DNA of 37,199 bases, from NCBI RefSeq assembly GCF_036172515.1, contig NZ_JAXKVW010000018.1, forward strand, positions 1 through 37,199, given 5' to 3'. This document shows positions 7,004-15,157 of this stretch, in pieces (position 1 is the first letter of the stretch; the number at the start of each line of letters is the position of its first letter). The notes under the pieces are model-generated. The model searched no databases, had not been told where the DNA came from, and saw nothing but the letters and a program-made list of their open reading frames with translations. The position numbers were made by a program, and so were the translations under genes. The stretch comes from Flexistipes sp. Its GTDB lineage: Bacteria; Chrysiogenota; Deferribacteres; Deferribacterales; Flexistipitaceae.

Positions 7004-8722
7004 TTAAAAAACGCTAAGCATTCCGGTTAAATCTGAGCCGATTTTAAGACGGCTGTTGAGTTCTTTTTGTATGGCGTCCAGACCGGCATATTCCTCTTTG
7101 AGGTTTTCAATATTTGTTTCCACTTTTGCCGTTATTCTTTTTCTGAGCTCATCTTTAAGTTTCGCAGCCTGAGAACTGACAACTTTGTTCATGGCATTCT
7201 TAAGATTTTGACCTATTGTTGAGCTCAGTTTCATATTGTAATTATCAAGCGTACCGTTAACATCCGCCTGAATTCTAAAATCAGAAATTTCAGAAAGAGC
7301 AGTTTTGAGAGCATCTGCAGCAATATCCCTGCCGGGAATCTTAGAAAAGTTTACATCGTTCAGCATTGCAGCAATATTCATGCTCAGTTTCCCTCCGGTT
7401 ACTTCAGCATTGCCACCGATATCTGCTGCTGCTTTCTCTATCTTTACAGGCAATTTTGACGATTCTAAAAGTATGATTTTGTTTACCCGGTAATTTTTGG
7501 TATTTACTTTAAAAATGTCTGTATAATTTACCGAACTGTGATCAATACTGCCTGTAAATGACACTAAGTCAGCTTTATCTAATTTTTTGCCGCTGAAATC
7601 AAAGGTAAGAGCTTTTCCCAGAATCGGCTGTGAAGAGGTAATGTTTTTTATCGTTCCACTCAAATCACCGGTCCCAAGACTGACATCCGCTTTTACAGTT
7701 TTAATCAGAAAGCGGGGCAAAGGTTCTTTTTCTCTGAAATATACCATTTCACCTTCCGCACGGGTCTTTGTGACTTCTTTTTCATTTTGTTGTTTATTAC
7801 CGCCCTCAAGGTAAGGAATAATTTTTTCATACCAATAAATAACCGTACCTAAATAATCTGCAGCTTTATCACCAAAAAGCAGACGTGTGTAATTTTCAGC
7901 TCCTGCAGGTGAAAAAGCATACTTATCCATAAGTCTGTTAACATCCTTAGCCGGAAGTGAAGTGACTGTGTTAATTTTATTTTGCAGCTCATTTTTCTGT
8001 TCTTTAAAATCATTGGCAGCTTGTCTGATTTGAGCCAAGTCACTTTGGATATCGTTTTTTAAAGAAGCGGCTTCCTTCGCTTTTCCCAGAATATCGGCTA
8101 TGCCGCCTGATGAGCTTTGAAGTTTTTCAATCCGTTCTTTATAACTTTGCAGTTTTTCTTTATCAGGCAACGATTTAAGTCTTTTCTGCCAATTGCTCTT
8201 GGCGTTTTGAATATCGTTTTTAAGCTCTTTTGCCGCCTCGAGTGTTTTCAAATCTGCTTTCGCTAAAATATCTTCTGCCTGGGGCAGTTCAAAAGAGGGC
8301 AGGGAGAGCCCGGATTTCTTATCCTTTTCAGCTGCCACTGTTTTCTTCTGTTTTTTTGAAAGAGCCCCTGAATTTTGTCGTTCAGTGTTAAACCTTAAGC
8401 CTTCCAGTGACATTTCATCTATTATAACCTTTCTCATTAATAATTTACCAAATTCGATGGACATCGCAGTTCTTTCAAACTCCACAACATTTCTCATTGG
8501 AGCGTTGGGATTTGCAATTTGGACATTGTTAAGTTTCAGTCCGAAAGGGATGAGAGAAAGGTCGGCTTCTTCCACCTCCACTTTTGCACCAACAGCTTTG
8601 CTGCCGTATTTTTCAATATTGTTTTTGATTATATTGTCAACAAAGAAAAACCAAAATATTCCTGTTAAAGCGATTATGACAGCAAATGCCAAAAGCCCCT
8701 GCCACCTGATCCATCTTTTCAT
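7004..8722 (-). CDS. TIGR03545-family AsmA-like envelope protein
   Basis: A 572-residue protein of the uncharacterised TIGR03545 family. A single N-terminal transmembrane helix (about residues 9-30) is followed by an AsmA-like opening segment in which short hydrophobic and polar strands alternate (VGAKVEVEEADLSLIPFGLKLNNVQIANP). A long coiled-coil region (about 150-260) comes next, then another region that looks like repeated AsmA/DUF748-type beta strands. The bulk should lie in the periplasm. The start codon is two bases after the stop of the TIGR03546 gene, with AGGAGT before it, so the pair is co-translated. These two families are known as neighbours in other bacteria. By analogy with AsmA-like proteins, I infer a role in the cell envelope, possibly lipid traffic, with low certainty. 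Confidence 0.8.
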   Translation of the reverse strand: MKRWIRWQGLLAFAVIIALTGIFWFFFVDNIIKNNIEKYGSKAVGAKVEVEEADLSLIPFGLKLNNVQIANPNAPMRNVVEFERTAMSIEFGKLLMRKVIIDEMSLEGLRFNTERQNSGALSKKQKKTVAAEKDKKSGLSLPSFELPQAEDILAKADLKTLEAAKELKNDIQNAKSNWQKRLKSLPDKEKLQSYKERIEKLQSSSGGIADILGKAKEAASLKNDIQSDLAQIRQAANDFKEQKNELQNKINTVTSLPAKDVNRLMDKYAFSPAGAENYTRLLFGDKAADYLGTVIYWYEKIIPYLEGGNKQQNEKEVTKTRAEGEMVYFREKEPLPRFLIKTVKADVSLGTGDLSGTIKNITSSQPILGKALTFDFSGKKLDKADLVSFTGSIDHSSVNYTDIFKVNTKNYRVNKIILLESSKLPVKIEKAAADIGGNAEVTGGKLSMNIAAMLNDVNFSKIPGRDIAADALKTALSEISDFRIQADVNGTLDNYNMKLSSTIGQNLKNAMNKVVSSQAAKLKDELRKRITAKVETNIENLKEEYAGLDAIQKELNSRLKIGSDLTGMLSVF

Positions 8723-8724
8723 AA

Positions 8725-9240
8725 TTACTCCTTCCAGCCGTGAACGGTCTGATATGCCCGGTAAATTTTACTCGCTTTGAACAGCTGCATGATTTTTGTT
8801 TTTTCCACCCAAGCCAGAAAATGTTCCCTGTATTTTTTTATGAGAGTATTGGACACTATCATCAGAGGGATAAAAAGAATAACGGAAAAAAGGAGACTGC
8901 CCATCAGAATAGTGTTGTTGAAATTTGCGAGCCGAAATATCGTGGTATTGTATAAAGTTGTCCATAATTCTTCCAGTGCCGGAGTGGTAAGCACTGCCAA
9001 ACCGATTATATGAAAGAGCGGGTCGAGTGCAAAGGAAAGAGCGGTAAAGAAAGCCCAGCCTACAATAAAGGCGGACAGGTTTACCCGTAAAATCAGAACT
9101 GCAAGTAATATTATGATGTTATGTATTGAAAAAAGCGGAGTAAGACCGAAAATCATGGCGAAGCAGAATCCAAGGCTTATTTGCAGAGGATCAGTTTCGG
9201 AGTTGAGCACCTTTAAAAATTTGGCGATGAGATGAGTCAT
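8725..9240 (-). CDS. TIGR03546-family small membrane protein
   Basis: A 171-residue membrane protein with three or four hydrophobic segments (about residues 22-50, 55-80 and 105-130) and a basic, cytosolic C-terminus. It resembles the TIGR03546 family, a relative of DUF2062 proteins, and has the typical opening MTHLIAKFLKVLNSETDPLQ. It is the first gene of a two-gene operon with the TIGR03545 protein and has a strong AAAGGAG before its ATG. The function is not known. Strict co-occurrence with the AsmA-like partner suggests they form one envelope complex. Confidence 0.8.
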   Translation of the reverse strand: MTHLIAKFLKVLNSETDPLQISLGFCFAMIFGLTPLFSIHNIIILLAVLILRVNLSAFIVGWAFFTALSFALDPLFHIIGLAVLTTPALEELWTTLYNTTIFRLANFNNTILMGSLLFSVILFIPLMIVSNTLIKKYREHFLAWVEKTKIMQLFKASKIYRAYQTVHGWKE

Positions 9241-9430
9241 TTTATCTCCTTTAACTCCCTATTTTACATTTAACGAATTACAGTTCATATTAAATTTTAT
9301 ATCTCAACTTAAGTATTGTCAAACCAAATGCATTGAGCACAGCCGTGTTTTTGAAGGGAGATAACAGTGAGTTTTCAATATTTTTTGTTTCCCTGCTTCC
9401 CTGTTTTCGAAGAAACTGTTTTAGAGTTTT

Positions 9431-9741
9431 AGAGCTTTGAACAAGCATCCCATCCTGTCCGAACACCGAGCACATAAGAATTTATATGCTCGGTGCTCGG
9501 GAGTTTCTTCCCCCTGGATTAGTGGAAGATGCATAGGAGGTACATTTTTTCAAGCAGAGCCCCGTATACCTGCAGGGCTGAAGCCCTGCTTCCTGGATTA
9601 TTCAAAGCTCTATTCTTATAAATTTTACCACCCCAGTTGAATAAATGGCTAAGCCATTTGTTTACAACATTCAAGAGGGCAAGCCCCTTAATCCCCTCCA
9701 CTAATTTAGGGGAGTATAGGTGGGGTACTTATTCAAAACTC
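9431..9741. repeat. Composite MITE-like element bounded by AGAGCTTTGAA-type ends
   Basis: The left end AGAGCTTTGAACAA (9431-9444) is an inverted copy, one mismatch, of TTATTCAAAGCTCT (9598-9611). A further right end, TTATTCAAAACTCT, is at 9728-9741. The inside holds a CACCGAGCA/TGCTCGGTG stem (9464-9495), a GCAGGGC-TGAA-GCCCTGC hairpin (9572-9589) and a segment shared with 16545-16657 that runs from TTTACCACCCC to GGTGGGGTAC. No transposase is encoded. The layout looks like two related units fused at 9598-9611. Together with the preceding degenerate bases this fills the 512-base gap between 9241 and 9753. Confidence 0.65.
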
Positions 9742-9753
9742 TCGAACAAGTAA

Positions 9754-10818
9754 TTATATCCATTTTTTGTTTTTAAAAAATTTAAGCATTACTACAGCGA
9801 TAAGTATGAGAACTCCCCAGAATATAAAATAGCTGTAGCGGTATTTCAGTTCGGGCAGGTATTCAAAGTTAGTCCCGTATATTCCTGCAACAAAAGTAAG
9901 CGGAATGAATATAACGGAAAAAATTGTAAGTACTTTCATAATTTCATTCAATTTATTGCCCACATTTGTATTATAGAGATTAAGCTGATCGCTGAGCAAA
10001 TCTCTGTACGTTTCAACGGATTCCACCGCCTGTGTTGATAAATCCATAAGGTCTTTAAGAAAAGGAAAAGTTTTTTCATCAATCAGGCCTGATTCCATAT
10101 TGTTCAGCTGTAGAATAAATTCTTTTGTCGGTTTAAAAGCCTTTTTTAAGAAAATAATCTCTCTTTTATAGTTTTTTATATCGTAAGGGGTTTGGCTGTC
10201 GGTGCTGTCAAGTACTAAATCTTCCAGATCTTCGATCTTCTCCCCTATCTTTTCGGTAATTACAAGGTATTTGTCAATTATACTGTCCATCAATGCATAT
10301 GCCAGATAATCTGTGTTTGCACCACTAATACGCCCCCGCTTCTTTCTTATACGGTTTCCGACGGGGTCAAAAGTATCACCGGGGCATTCCTGGAAAGTTA
10401 TAAGAAAATTCTTTCCAAATATAATGCTTACCTGTTCATTTAAAATTTTAGTGTTGTCTTCGTCAAATCGCATCATTTTTGTAGTGATGAAAATGTATTC
10501 CTCATGATCCTCCATTTTAGGTCTTTGGTCTGTATTTGCAATGTCTTCGGCTACAACAGGGTGCAGGTCGAAAGTTTCGGCAATTTCTTTGATCAGTTCA
10601 ATATCGTGCAAACCGTTTATATTAATCCAGCTAACCGTATTTTTTTCTTTTAATGTTTTCAAATATTCCGCTTCGACATTTGAGGTTTCGGAAATTTCAG
10701 TATCGTTATAATCAATAACATTTATTGTTGCCTGGTCTACTTTTTTTACGCCTATGAATACAGGCTCGCCAGGCACCTTTCCAATTGTTTTGTCTTTTTT
10801 CTTTAAAAACCTTGCCAT
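9754..10818 (-). CDS. corA: CorA-family divalent metal ion channel, GTN variant
   Basis: A 354-residue inner-membrane channel of the CorA family, which moves Mg2+ and in some members Co2+, Ni2+ or Zn2+. A large cytoplasmic alpha/beta and helical domain (about 1-290) is followed by two C-terminal transmembrane helices and the basic tail FKNKKWI. The signature between the helices reads YGTNF, not the canonical YGMNF, and the codon is clearly ACT. The C-terminal part otherwise fits CorA well (FEYLPELKYRYSYFIFWGV). I chose the ATG at 10818 because AAAGGAG precedes it. A TTG at 10851 would add 11 residues without support. It is a single gene. Confidence 0.88.
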   Translation of the reverse strand: MARFLKKKDKTIGKVPGEPVFIGVKKVDQATINVIDYNDTEISETSNVEAEYLKTLKEKNTVSWININGLHDIELIKEIAETFDLHPVVAEDIANTDQRPKMEDHEEYIFITTKMMRFDEDNTKILNEQVSIIFGKNFLITFQECPGDTFDPVGNRIRKKRGRISGANTDYLAYALMDSIIDKYLVITEKIGEKIEDLEDLVLDSTDSQTPYDIKNYKREIIFLKKAFKPTKEFILQLNNMESGLIDEKTFPFLKDLMDLSTQAVESVETYRDLLSDQLNLYNTNVGNKLNEIMKVLTIFSVIFIPLTFVAGIYGTNFEYLPELKYRYSYFIFWGVLILIAVVMLKFFKNKKWI

Positions 10819-11042
10819 ATTGTGCTCCTTTAAATCATTATTTTTGCTCAAAAATCACATAAACTTCTTCATTTTTAATATATGCAAAGTTTAACATGTA
10901 GCTGTTTTGTGTTCAATCAGTATAATTTTGTAGTATTTTGTTTTAAGCTTTCCTGAAACAGGATTTTTGTGGTCTTGCCGGGTTATACAAAATTTTTTAT
11001 CATCAGCACTAATTCAAATTCATTTTTTTCTTATTCATCCTG

Positions 11043-11051
11043 TGTTACTAT
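11043..11051 (+). promoter_or_regulatory. Extended -10 (TGTTACTAT) of the SDR gene, predicted leaderless
   Basis: TGT-TACTAT ends seven bases before the ATG at 11059. There is no Shine-Dalgarno sequence and no clear -35, as often seen with extended -10 promoters. Transcription would start at or next to the ATG. Confidence 0.45.
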
Positions 11052-11058
11052 TAAAATC

Positions 11059-12489
11059 ATGAAGATACTGATTACTGGTGCCACAGGCTATATTGGCAGA
11101 AGACTGGCTTATAAAGCGCTTGATGAGGGATTTTCCGTTCGCCTTTTTGTGAGAAACACCAGGAAAGTAGATACAGAATTGCAAAAAAAGTGCGAAATTA
11201 TCCAGGGATCCACATTTGAAAAGGAAAATCTTGATAGGGCTTTAAGCGGCATTGATACGGCATATTACCTTATTCATTCCATGGGTAAAGGTTCCGATTT
11301 TGAAGCTTTGGACAAAAAGAGTGCTGAAAATTTCAGAAATGCTGCTGTTAGAAATAGCGTGGCGAAAATTGTCTATTTAGGCGGTTTGGGAGAGCAAAGT
11401 AATACCAGCAGACACTTGCGAAGCAGAAATGAAACCGGCCGTATTTTGTCGTCAGATCCCGGTAAAATTGATGTTATTTGTTTCAGAGCGGGTGTTATAA
11501 TAGGCTCCGGGAGTGCCAGTTTTGAAATAGTGCGGAACATTACTGAAAAACTCCCCCTAATGGTGGCTCCGCGATGGGTTGAAACTTTAACGGAACCGGT
11601 GGGAATTCAAGATGTGATAAAATATCTTATTTCTGCAGCTGATTCTGATTTAAAAGGCTCTCACGTTGTGGATATCGGTACCGGTAAAATGAGCTTTAAA
11701 GAAATGATGTTAAAAGCAGCCGAAGTGATGCATTTAAAAAGAATTATTATCAAAGTTCCTCTTCTCACTCCTAATCTTTCCTCATACTGGCTTATTCTTT
11801 TTACTCCAGTGAACTTTGATGTTGCAAAAGAGTTGATTGAGGGGTTGAAATTTCCTTCTGTGAAGGAAAACGACAAGGCTTCACAGCTTTTTCCTGAAAT
11901 ACAGCCTGAAAGTTATGAGAAGGCTTTTACAAAAGCTCTTGAAGAAATTTATGACAATCAGGTTATAAGCAGCTGGTGTGACAGCAGCGGAGGGAGGCAT
12001 TGTGATGTACCATTTGTGAATGAGATTTCAAAAGCGGTCTATAAAGATATGCATATTGCTGAAGTGGACAATTTCGAAGCGGAAAAAGTTTTTGGCTCGG
12101 TTAAGATGCTCGGAGGCAAAAGAGGGTGGCTTGCTTATGATATCCTGTGGCAGCTGCGGGGCCTTATGGATAAATTGATTGGCGGATACGGTTTAAACAG
12201 AGGCAGGAGAAATGAAAAAGAGCTGAGGGTAGGGGATTACATCGATTTCTGGAAAGTCGTTGATCTCGTGGAAAACAAAAGGCTTTTGTTACAGGCACAG
12301 ATGAAAGTACCCGGTAAAGCTTGGCTTGAGTTTTCTCTGATTGATAATACGCTTGTACAGACGGCTTTTTTTTACCCCAAAGGATTAATGGGTAGACTTT
12401 ATTGGTTCAGTATGCTGCCATTTCATAAATTTATTTTCGGCAAAATGCTTCACAGAGTGGTGAAAAGGGCTGAAAAACAGGTTTTATAG
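11059..12489 (+). CDS. SDR-family NAD(P)-binding protein fused to a DUF2867 domain
   Basis: A 476-residue two-domain protein. Residues 1 to about 300 are an atypical short-chain dehydrogenase/NmrA-like Rossmann fold, with ITGATGYIG at the N-terminus binding NAD(P) and a YYLIHSMGKG segment in the position expected for such proteins. The remaining 170 residues or so match the DUF2867 type (KMLGGKRGWLAYD, then LRVGDYIDFWKVV). No signal peptide is present. Substrates are unknown. Related fusions are annotated as SDR oxidoreductases or NAD-dependent epimerases. I chose the ATG at 11059 because the Rossmann strand MKILITGATG begins there. The frame stays open 30 codons further upstream, but those residues look non-coding. 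It is a single gene, convergent with the ArsA-like gene. Confidence 0.85.
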   Translation: MKILITGATGYIGRRLAYKALDEGFSVRLFVRNTRKVDTELQKKCEIIQGSTFEKENLDRALSGIDTAYYLIHSMGKGSDFEALDKKSAENFRNAAVRNSVAKIVYLGGLGEQSNTSRHLRSRNETGRILSSDPGKIDVICFRAGVIIGSGSASFEIVRNITEKLPLMVAPRWVETLTEPVGIQDVIKYLISAADSDLKGSHVVDIGTGKMSFKEMMLKAAEVMHLKRIIIKVPLLTPNLSSYWLILFTPVNFDVAKELIEGLKFPSVKENDKASQLFPEIQPESYEKAFTKALEEIYDNQVISSWCDSSGGRHCDVPFVNEISKAVYKDMHIAEVDNFEAEKVFGSVKMLGGKRGWLAYDILWQLRGLMDKLIGGYGLNRGRRNEKELRVGDYIDFWKVVDLVENKRLLLQAQMKVPGKAWLEFSLIDNTLVQTAFFYPKGLMGRLYWFSMLPFHKFIFGKMLHRVVKRAEKQVL

Positions 12490-12509
12490 ATATTGGGAGG
12501 TTACCAGCA

Positions 12510-13421
12510 TTACATAATTTGTAATTCTTTGATAAGCTTTTGACCGGTTTTTTCAAGGTTTTGTCGGGTATTTACATTGTGGATACTGTGCTCTAATTCA
12601 GCAACAGGCAGTTTATGGAACAGATTATAAAGGTCTTTTAGAGCTTTATCCTGTTGTTCTTTAAACGTTTTATCGGAAATATTCCTGAAAATTTTGTTTA
12701 TTATACACCCATGTACATTCATCCTGTAATCAATCAGCGTATGGTAAATATCCTTTGTCCTGTTATAAACAACTTTTTCCGGATTTGTTACAAGGATAAA
12801 TGCAGCATTCTCCTTGATATATCTTGAAATATAATCGGACAATTCTGTCCATTCATCGATAATTTTTGAGATACTTTTCCTGCCTGATCTGAATTTTGTT
12901 AGTTTGTCCAGGCTGTCGTAGATTTTCGTTCCAGATTTCAGGTGTTTTTTTAAAAGTGAAGGCATGTTTAAAAGGTTTAATGTTTCCCCTGCAGGAGCTG
13001 AGTCCCAGATGATTTTATCGTAATTTTCGTTTTCAGACAATTCCACAATAAAATCCAGCATTGTTTCTTCCCGAAGGGAAGGGGCTGAACTGATATACTC
13101 CAAAAGGCTGTTTTCAGATTCCCTGTCGAGATTGTCAATATCAACAAGACGGGAAAGTATCTGGTGAAAATCCGGGCCGAATTTGCGTATCCACCTTTCA
13201 GTAATTGTTTTATGATCCATTTCCATTGCGGTAAGATAATCATTTATTTTAGTGAATTCAGGGCCGATATCAGTTTCCATTACATCACCAATCGCCGGTG
13301 TGAAATCTGTGGACAGGAGAAGTGTCTTTTCTCCTTTGTTTGCCAGAGCAAGGGCTACGGCAGAGGCATTTGTGGTTTTACCTACTCCGCCTTTTCCGCA
13401 GATTAAGTATAATTTAGTCAT
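12510..13421 (-). CDS. ArsA/Get3-like P-loop ATPase
   Basis: A 303-residue cytoplasmic ATPase of the ArsA/Get3 (deviant Walker A) family. The signature GKGGVGKTT lies at residues 9-17, with the Lys typical of dimerising MinD/ArsA ATPases. The switch I region reads STDFTPAIGD, whereas ArsA and Get3 have STDPAHSLxD, so the Pro-Ala-His triad is changed. A later motif, IIWDSAPAGETLNLL (about 138-152), fits the family's D-x-APTGHTLRLL region, again altered. No arsenite-binding Cys cluster is visible and the protein has a single ATPase half. It is therefore unlikely to drive an arsenite pump. Its client is unknown. The start has AGGAG eight bases upstream. It is a single gene. Confidence 0.82.
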   Translation of the reverse strand: MTKLYLICGKGGVGKTTNASAVALALANKGEKTLLLSTDFTPAIGDVMETDIGPEFTKINDYLTAMEMDHKTITERWIRKFGPDFHQILSRLVDIDNLDRESENSLLEYISSAPSLREETMLDFIVELSENENYDKIIWDSAPAGETLNLLNMPSLLKKHLKSGTKIYDSLDKLTKFRSGRKSISKIIDEWTELSDYISRYIKENAAFILVTNPEKVVYNRTKDIYHTLIDYRMNVHGCIINKIFRNISDKTFKEQQDKALKDLYNLFHKLPVAELEHSIHNVNTRQNLEKTGQKLIKELQIM

Positions 13422-13462
13422 AATTTAAACTCCTGATTCAAGTTTAGGACTTGCACTTTTTA

Positions 13463-13640
13463 TACGTCATTACGAGGAGTCCGCTCAACAGCGGACGACG
13501 AGGTAATCCCAAGTACGAGATTGCTTCGCTGCGCTCGCAAAGACGGAGAAAATAAGTCATTACGAGGGACAGAGTCCCGAAGTAATCTCGTGTTACGTAT
13601 GGGAGATTGCTTCGTCGTTAGTACTTATCGCAAGTATGCC
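13463..13640. repeat. GTCATTACGAGG-type interspersed repeat, two units
   Basis: GTCATTACGAGG occurs at about 13466 and 13556. The first unit has the hairpin GTCCGCT-CAAC-AGCGGAC (13479-13496). Each continues into GAGATTGCTTCG(C/T), and the second carries GGGACAGAGTCCC. Such 'ATTACGAGGAGTCC...GAGATTGCTTCG' repeats occur between genes in many bacteria. No coding potential is seen. Confidence 0.65.
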
Positions 13641-13722
13641 TATGGCTAGCCCAGTCTTTTAGACTGGTAAATATGTTCACATTCTATATATTTGCCAGAG
13701 GCTAATGCTATACCGAACTAAA
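13640..13722 (+). repeat. Paired-hairpin TAGCACCAG repeat
   Basis: GGCTAGC is followed by the hairpin CCAGTCT-TTT-AGACTGG (13651-13667), then TAAATATGTTCACATTCTAT, a weak second hairpin (GCC-AGA-GGC) and TAATGCTA. It aligns with the copies at 27.2 and 29.3 kb. Together with the preceding repeat it fills the 440-base gap before the Gly-rich gene. Confidence 0.6.
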
Positions 13723-13863
13723 TGCGAAACTTGAATCCCAATTTTATTTTAACAAATTTTCGCAGTTTTTAATACCTGTACGTGATGTAGGTTATGCAGC
13801 TTTTTTTGTAACTATTGCTTTTATTCGTCGTTTTATAAACACAAAAAATGACGGAGGAAAAAG

Positions 13864-14166
13864 ATGAAAAAATTATTAGCAGTACTAACTGTAGTGATGA
13901 TGTTAGCGGCAGTAAATTCACCGGTCTTGGCCAGAGGTGGACACGGTGGCGGCAATGGAGCCGGTTCAGGAGCAGGTAACAGCCAGGGAGGAAATGGTCA
14001 CGGTGCCTCCGGTGGTTTCGGTGGAAGTGACAACTCTGCAGGGAGTGGATATAACGGTTCAAAAGCTCAGTCCGGTCCGATGGATGGTACCGGTTCAGGA
14101 TATGGGGATGGTACGGAACCGGCTCCCAAAGACGGCACAGGATTCGGTAAAACAAATAATTACTAA
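13864..14166 (+). CDS. Small exported Gly-rich protein
   Basis: A 100-residue protein with a clear signal peptide (residues 1-23, cleavage likely after SPVLA). The mature part is about 77 residues, dominated by Gly, Ser, Asn and Asp, and has no Cys. Repeats of the type DGTGSGYG, GDGTEP and KDGTGFG appear near the C-terminus. It should be a flexible, low-complexity periplasmic or secreted protein. The DGTG/DGSG pattern occurs in small exported proteins of other Proteobacteria-like anaerobes, but I know of no assigned function. GGAGG lies seven bases before the ATG, and the composition of the signal peptide supports a real gene. It lies just before the exported MsrA gene with a possible hairpin between them. 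Confidence 0.75.
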   Translation: MKKLLAVLTVVMMLAAVNSPVLARGGHGGGNGAGSGAGNSQGGNGHGASGGFGGSDNSAGSGYNGSKAQSGPMDGTGSGYGDGTEPAPKDGTGFGKTNNY

Positions 14167-14176
14167 CTCAATCTGG

Positions 14177-14208
14177 TGAGCTGAGGCTTTATATTAGCTT
14201 CAGTTCTC
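14177..14208 (+). terminator. Possible stem-loop after the Gly-rich gene
   Basis: GAG-CTGAGGC and GCTTCAG-TTCTC can pair around an AT-rich loop soon after the stop codon. The stem is imperfect (one G-U pair and a bulge) and no long T-run follows, so termination is only possible. Confidence 0.3.
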
Positions 14209-14302
14209 CACTTTAAATTTTCCCTTCTCATTCCATTCATTCTTCTTATTTTAATATAAAATAATTATAAGTTACCATGCTGTGGGATGGCGGAGGCGTT
14301 TT

Positions 14303-14893
14303 ATGAAGACCAGATTTGTATTTTTAATGTTAGCAGGTTTTATATTTTTCGCTTCAAATGCTTCGGCGGAAAAGGCAATATTGGCAGGCGGATGTTTCTG
14401 GTGTATGGAAGCTGATTTTGAAAAGCTTGAAGGTGTGAGCGAAGTTGCCTCAGGGTTTACCGGCGGTAAACTGAAAAATCCCACATATAACGGAAACCAT
14501 GAAGGACATGTTGAAGCAGTGGAAATAACATATGATCCTTCAAAGGTAAGTTATAAAGAGCTTCTTGACTATTTCTGGGTTAATATAGACCCGTTTGATG
14601 CAGAAGGGCAGTTTTGTGACAGAGGACCGAGCTATAGAAGTGCTATTTTTGTGCAAAATGAAAAAGAAAGAAAAATCGCTGAAAAGTCCAAAAAAGAGAT
14701 TCAAAAAATGTTTCCTGACAAAGAAGTCGTCACACCGATTAGAAATGCGTCTACTTTTTATCCGATAAAAGGTGATGAAAGCTACCATCAGGATTATTAT
14801 AAAAAGAGCCCGCTCAGTTACAAGTTTTACCGCTGGAACTGCGGACGTGATCAGAGATTGGAAGAAATCTGGGGGGAAAAGGCTGTTCACTGA
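14303..14893 (+). CDS. msrA: Exported peptide methionine-S-sulfoxide reductase
   Basis: A 196-residue MsrA that reduces the S-epimer of methionine sulfoxide in proteins. The catalytic motif GCFWCME lies at about 30-36, with the first Cys as nucleophile. The family block GGKLKNPTYNGNHEGHVEAVEI follows, and a further Cys sits near the C-terminus in WNCGRDQRLEEIW as the probable resolving residue. Residues 1-22 form a signal peptide (hydrophobic core FVFLMLAGFIFFAS, cleavage after ASA), so the enzyme should act in the periplasm, unlike the usual cytosolic MsrA. I chose the ATG at 14303 because GGAGG precedes it by six bases. A GTG at 14282 would add seven residues before the signal peptide. No MsrB is fused or adjacent. 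Confidence 0.92.
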   Translation: MKTRFVFLMLAGFIFFASNASAEKAILAGGCFWCMEADFEKLEGVSEVASGFTGGKLKNPTYNGNHEGHVEAVEITYDPSKVSYKELLDYFWVNIDPFDAEGQFCDRGPSYRSAIFVQNEKERKIAEKSKKEIQKMFPDKEVVTPIRNASTFYPIKGDESYHQDYYKKSPLSYKFYRWNCGRDQRLEEIWGEKAVH

Positions 14894-15032
14894 CTCGTAT
14901 ATTTTAGCTGTTATCTTGCCGTTTTGTTAAAAGTTATGGTAATTTATTGGTGAGATAGGGAGATAGGGGGTAGAGAAGTGGAGAAGTAGATGTTTGTAGT
15001 ATAATTTCAACAGAATCAGTTTATTCAACCTT

Positions 15033-15087
15033 TTCAACTACCTTAAGTACCTTAACTACCTTAACTACCTCAAATACCTCTAAATAC
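15033..15087 (-). repeat. 9-base tandem repeat (TTAACTACC)
   Basis: Six units follow in a row: TTCAACTACC, TTAAGTACC, TTAACTACC twice, TCAAATACC and TCTAAATAC. The reverse complement, GGTAGTTAA, matches the degenerate tract at 6501-6556. It lies in the gap between the convergent msrA and NSS genes, which otherwise holds only a purine-rich tract (about 14950-14990). Confidence 0.6.
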
Positions 15088-15157
15088 ATCTTCTTTACGC
15101 ATCACGGCATTTCAAGCCATGTTTCCTGAATAAATCAAATACGGAGAAAATTTATAT

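Noticed and set aside
13463-13640. CRISPR array
   Set aside because: The two related units are not uniform repeats with spacers. They are palindromic interspersed repeats, and no cas gene is in the window.
13769-14155. 128-codon open frame antisense to the Gly-rich protein
   Set aside because: His/Arg/Leu-rich translation arises from the Gly-rich codons of the opposite strand, which has a signal peptide and a Shine-Dalgarno site.
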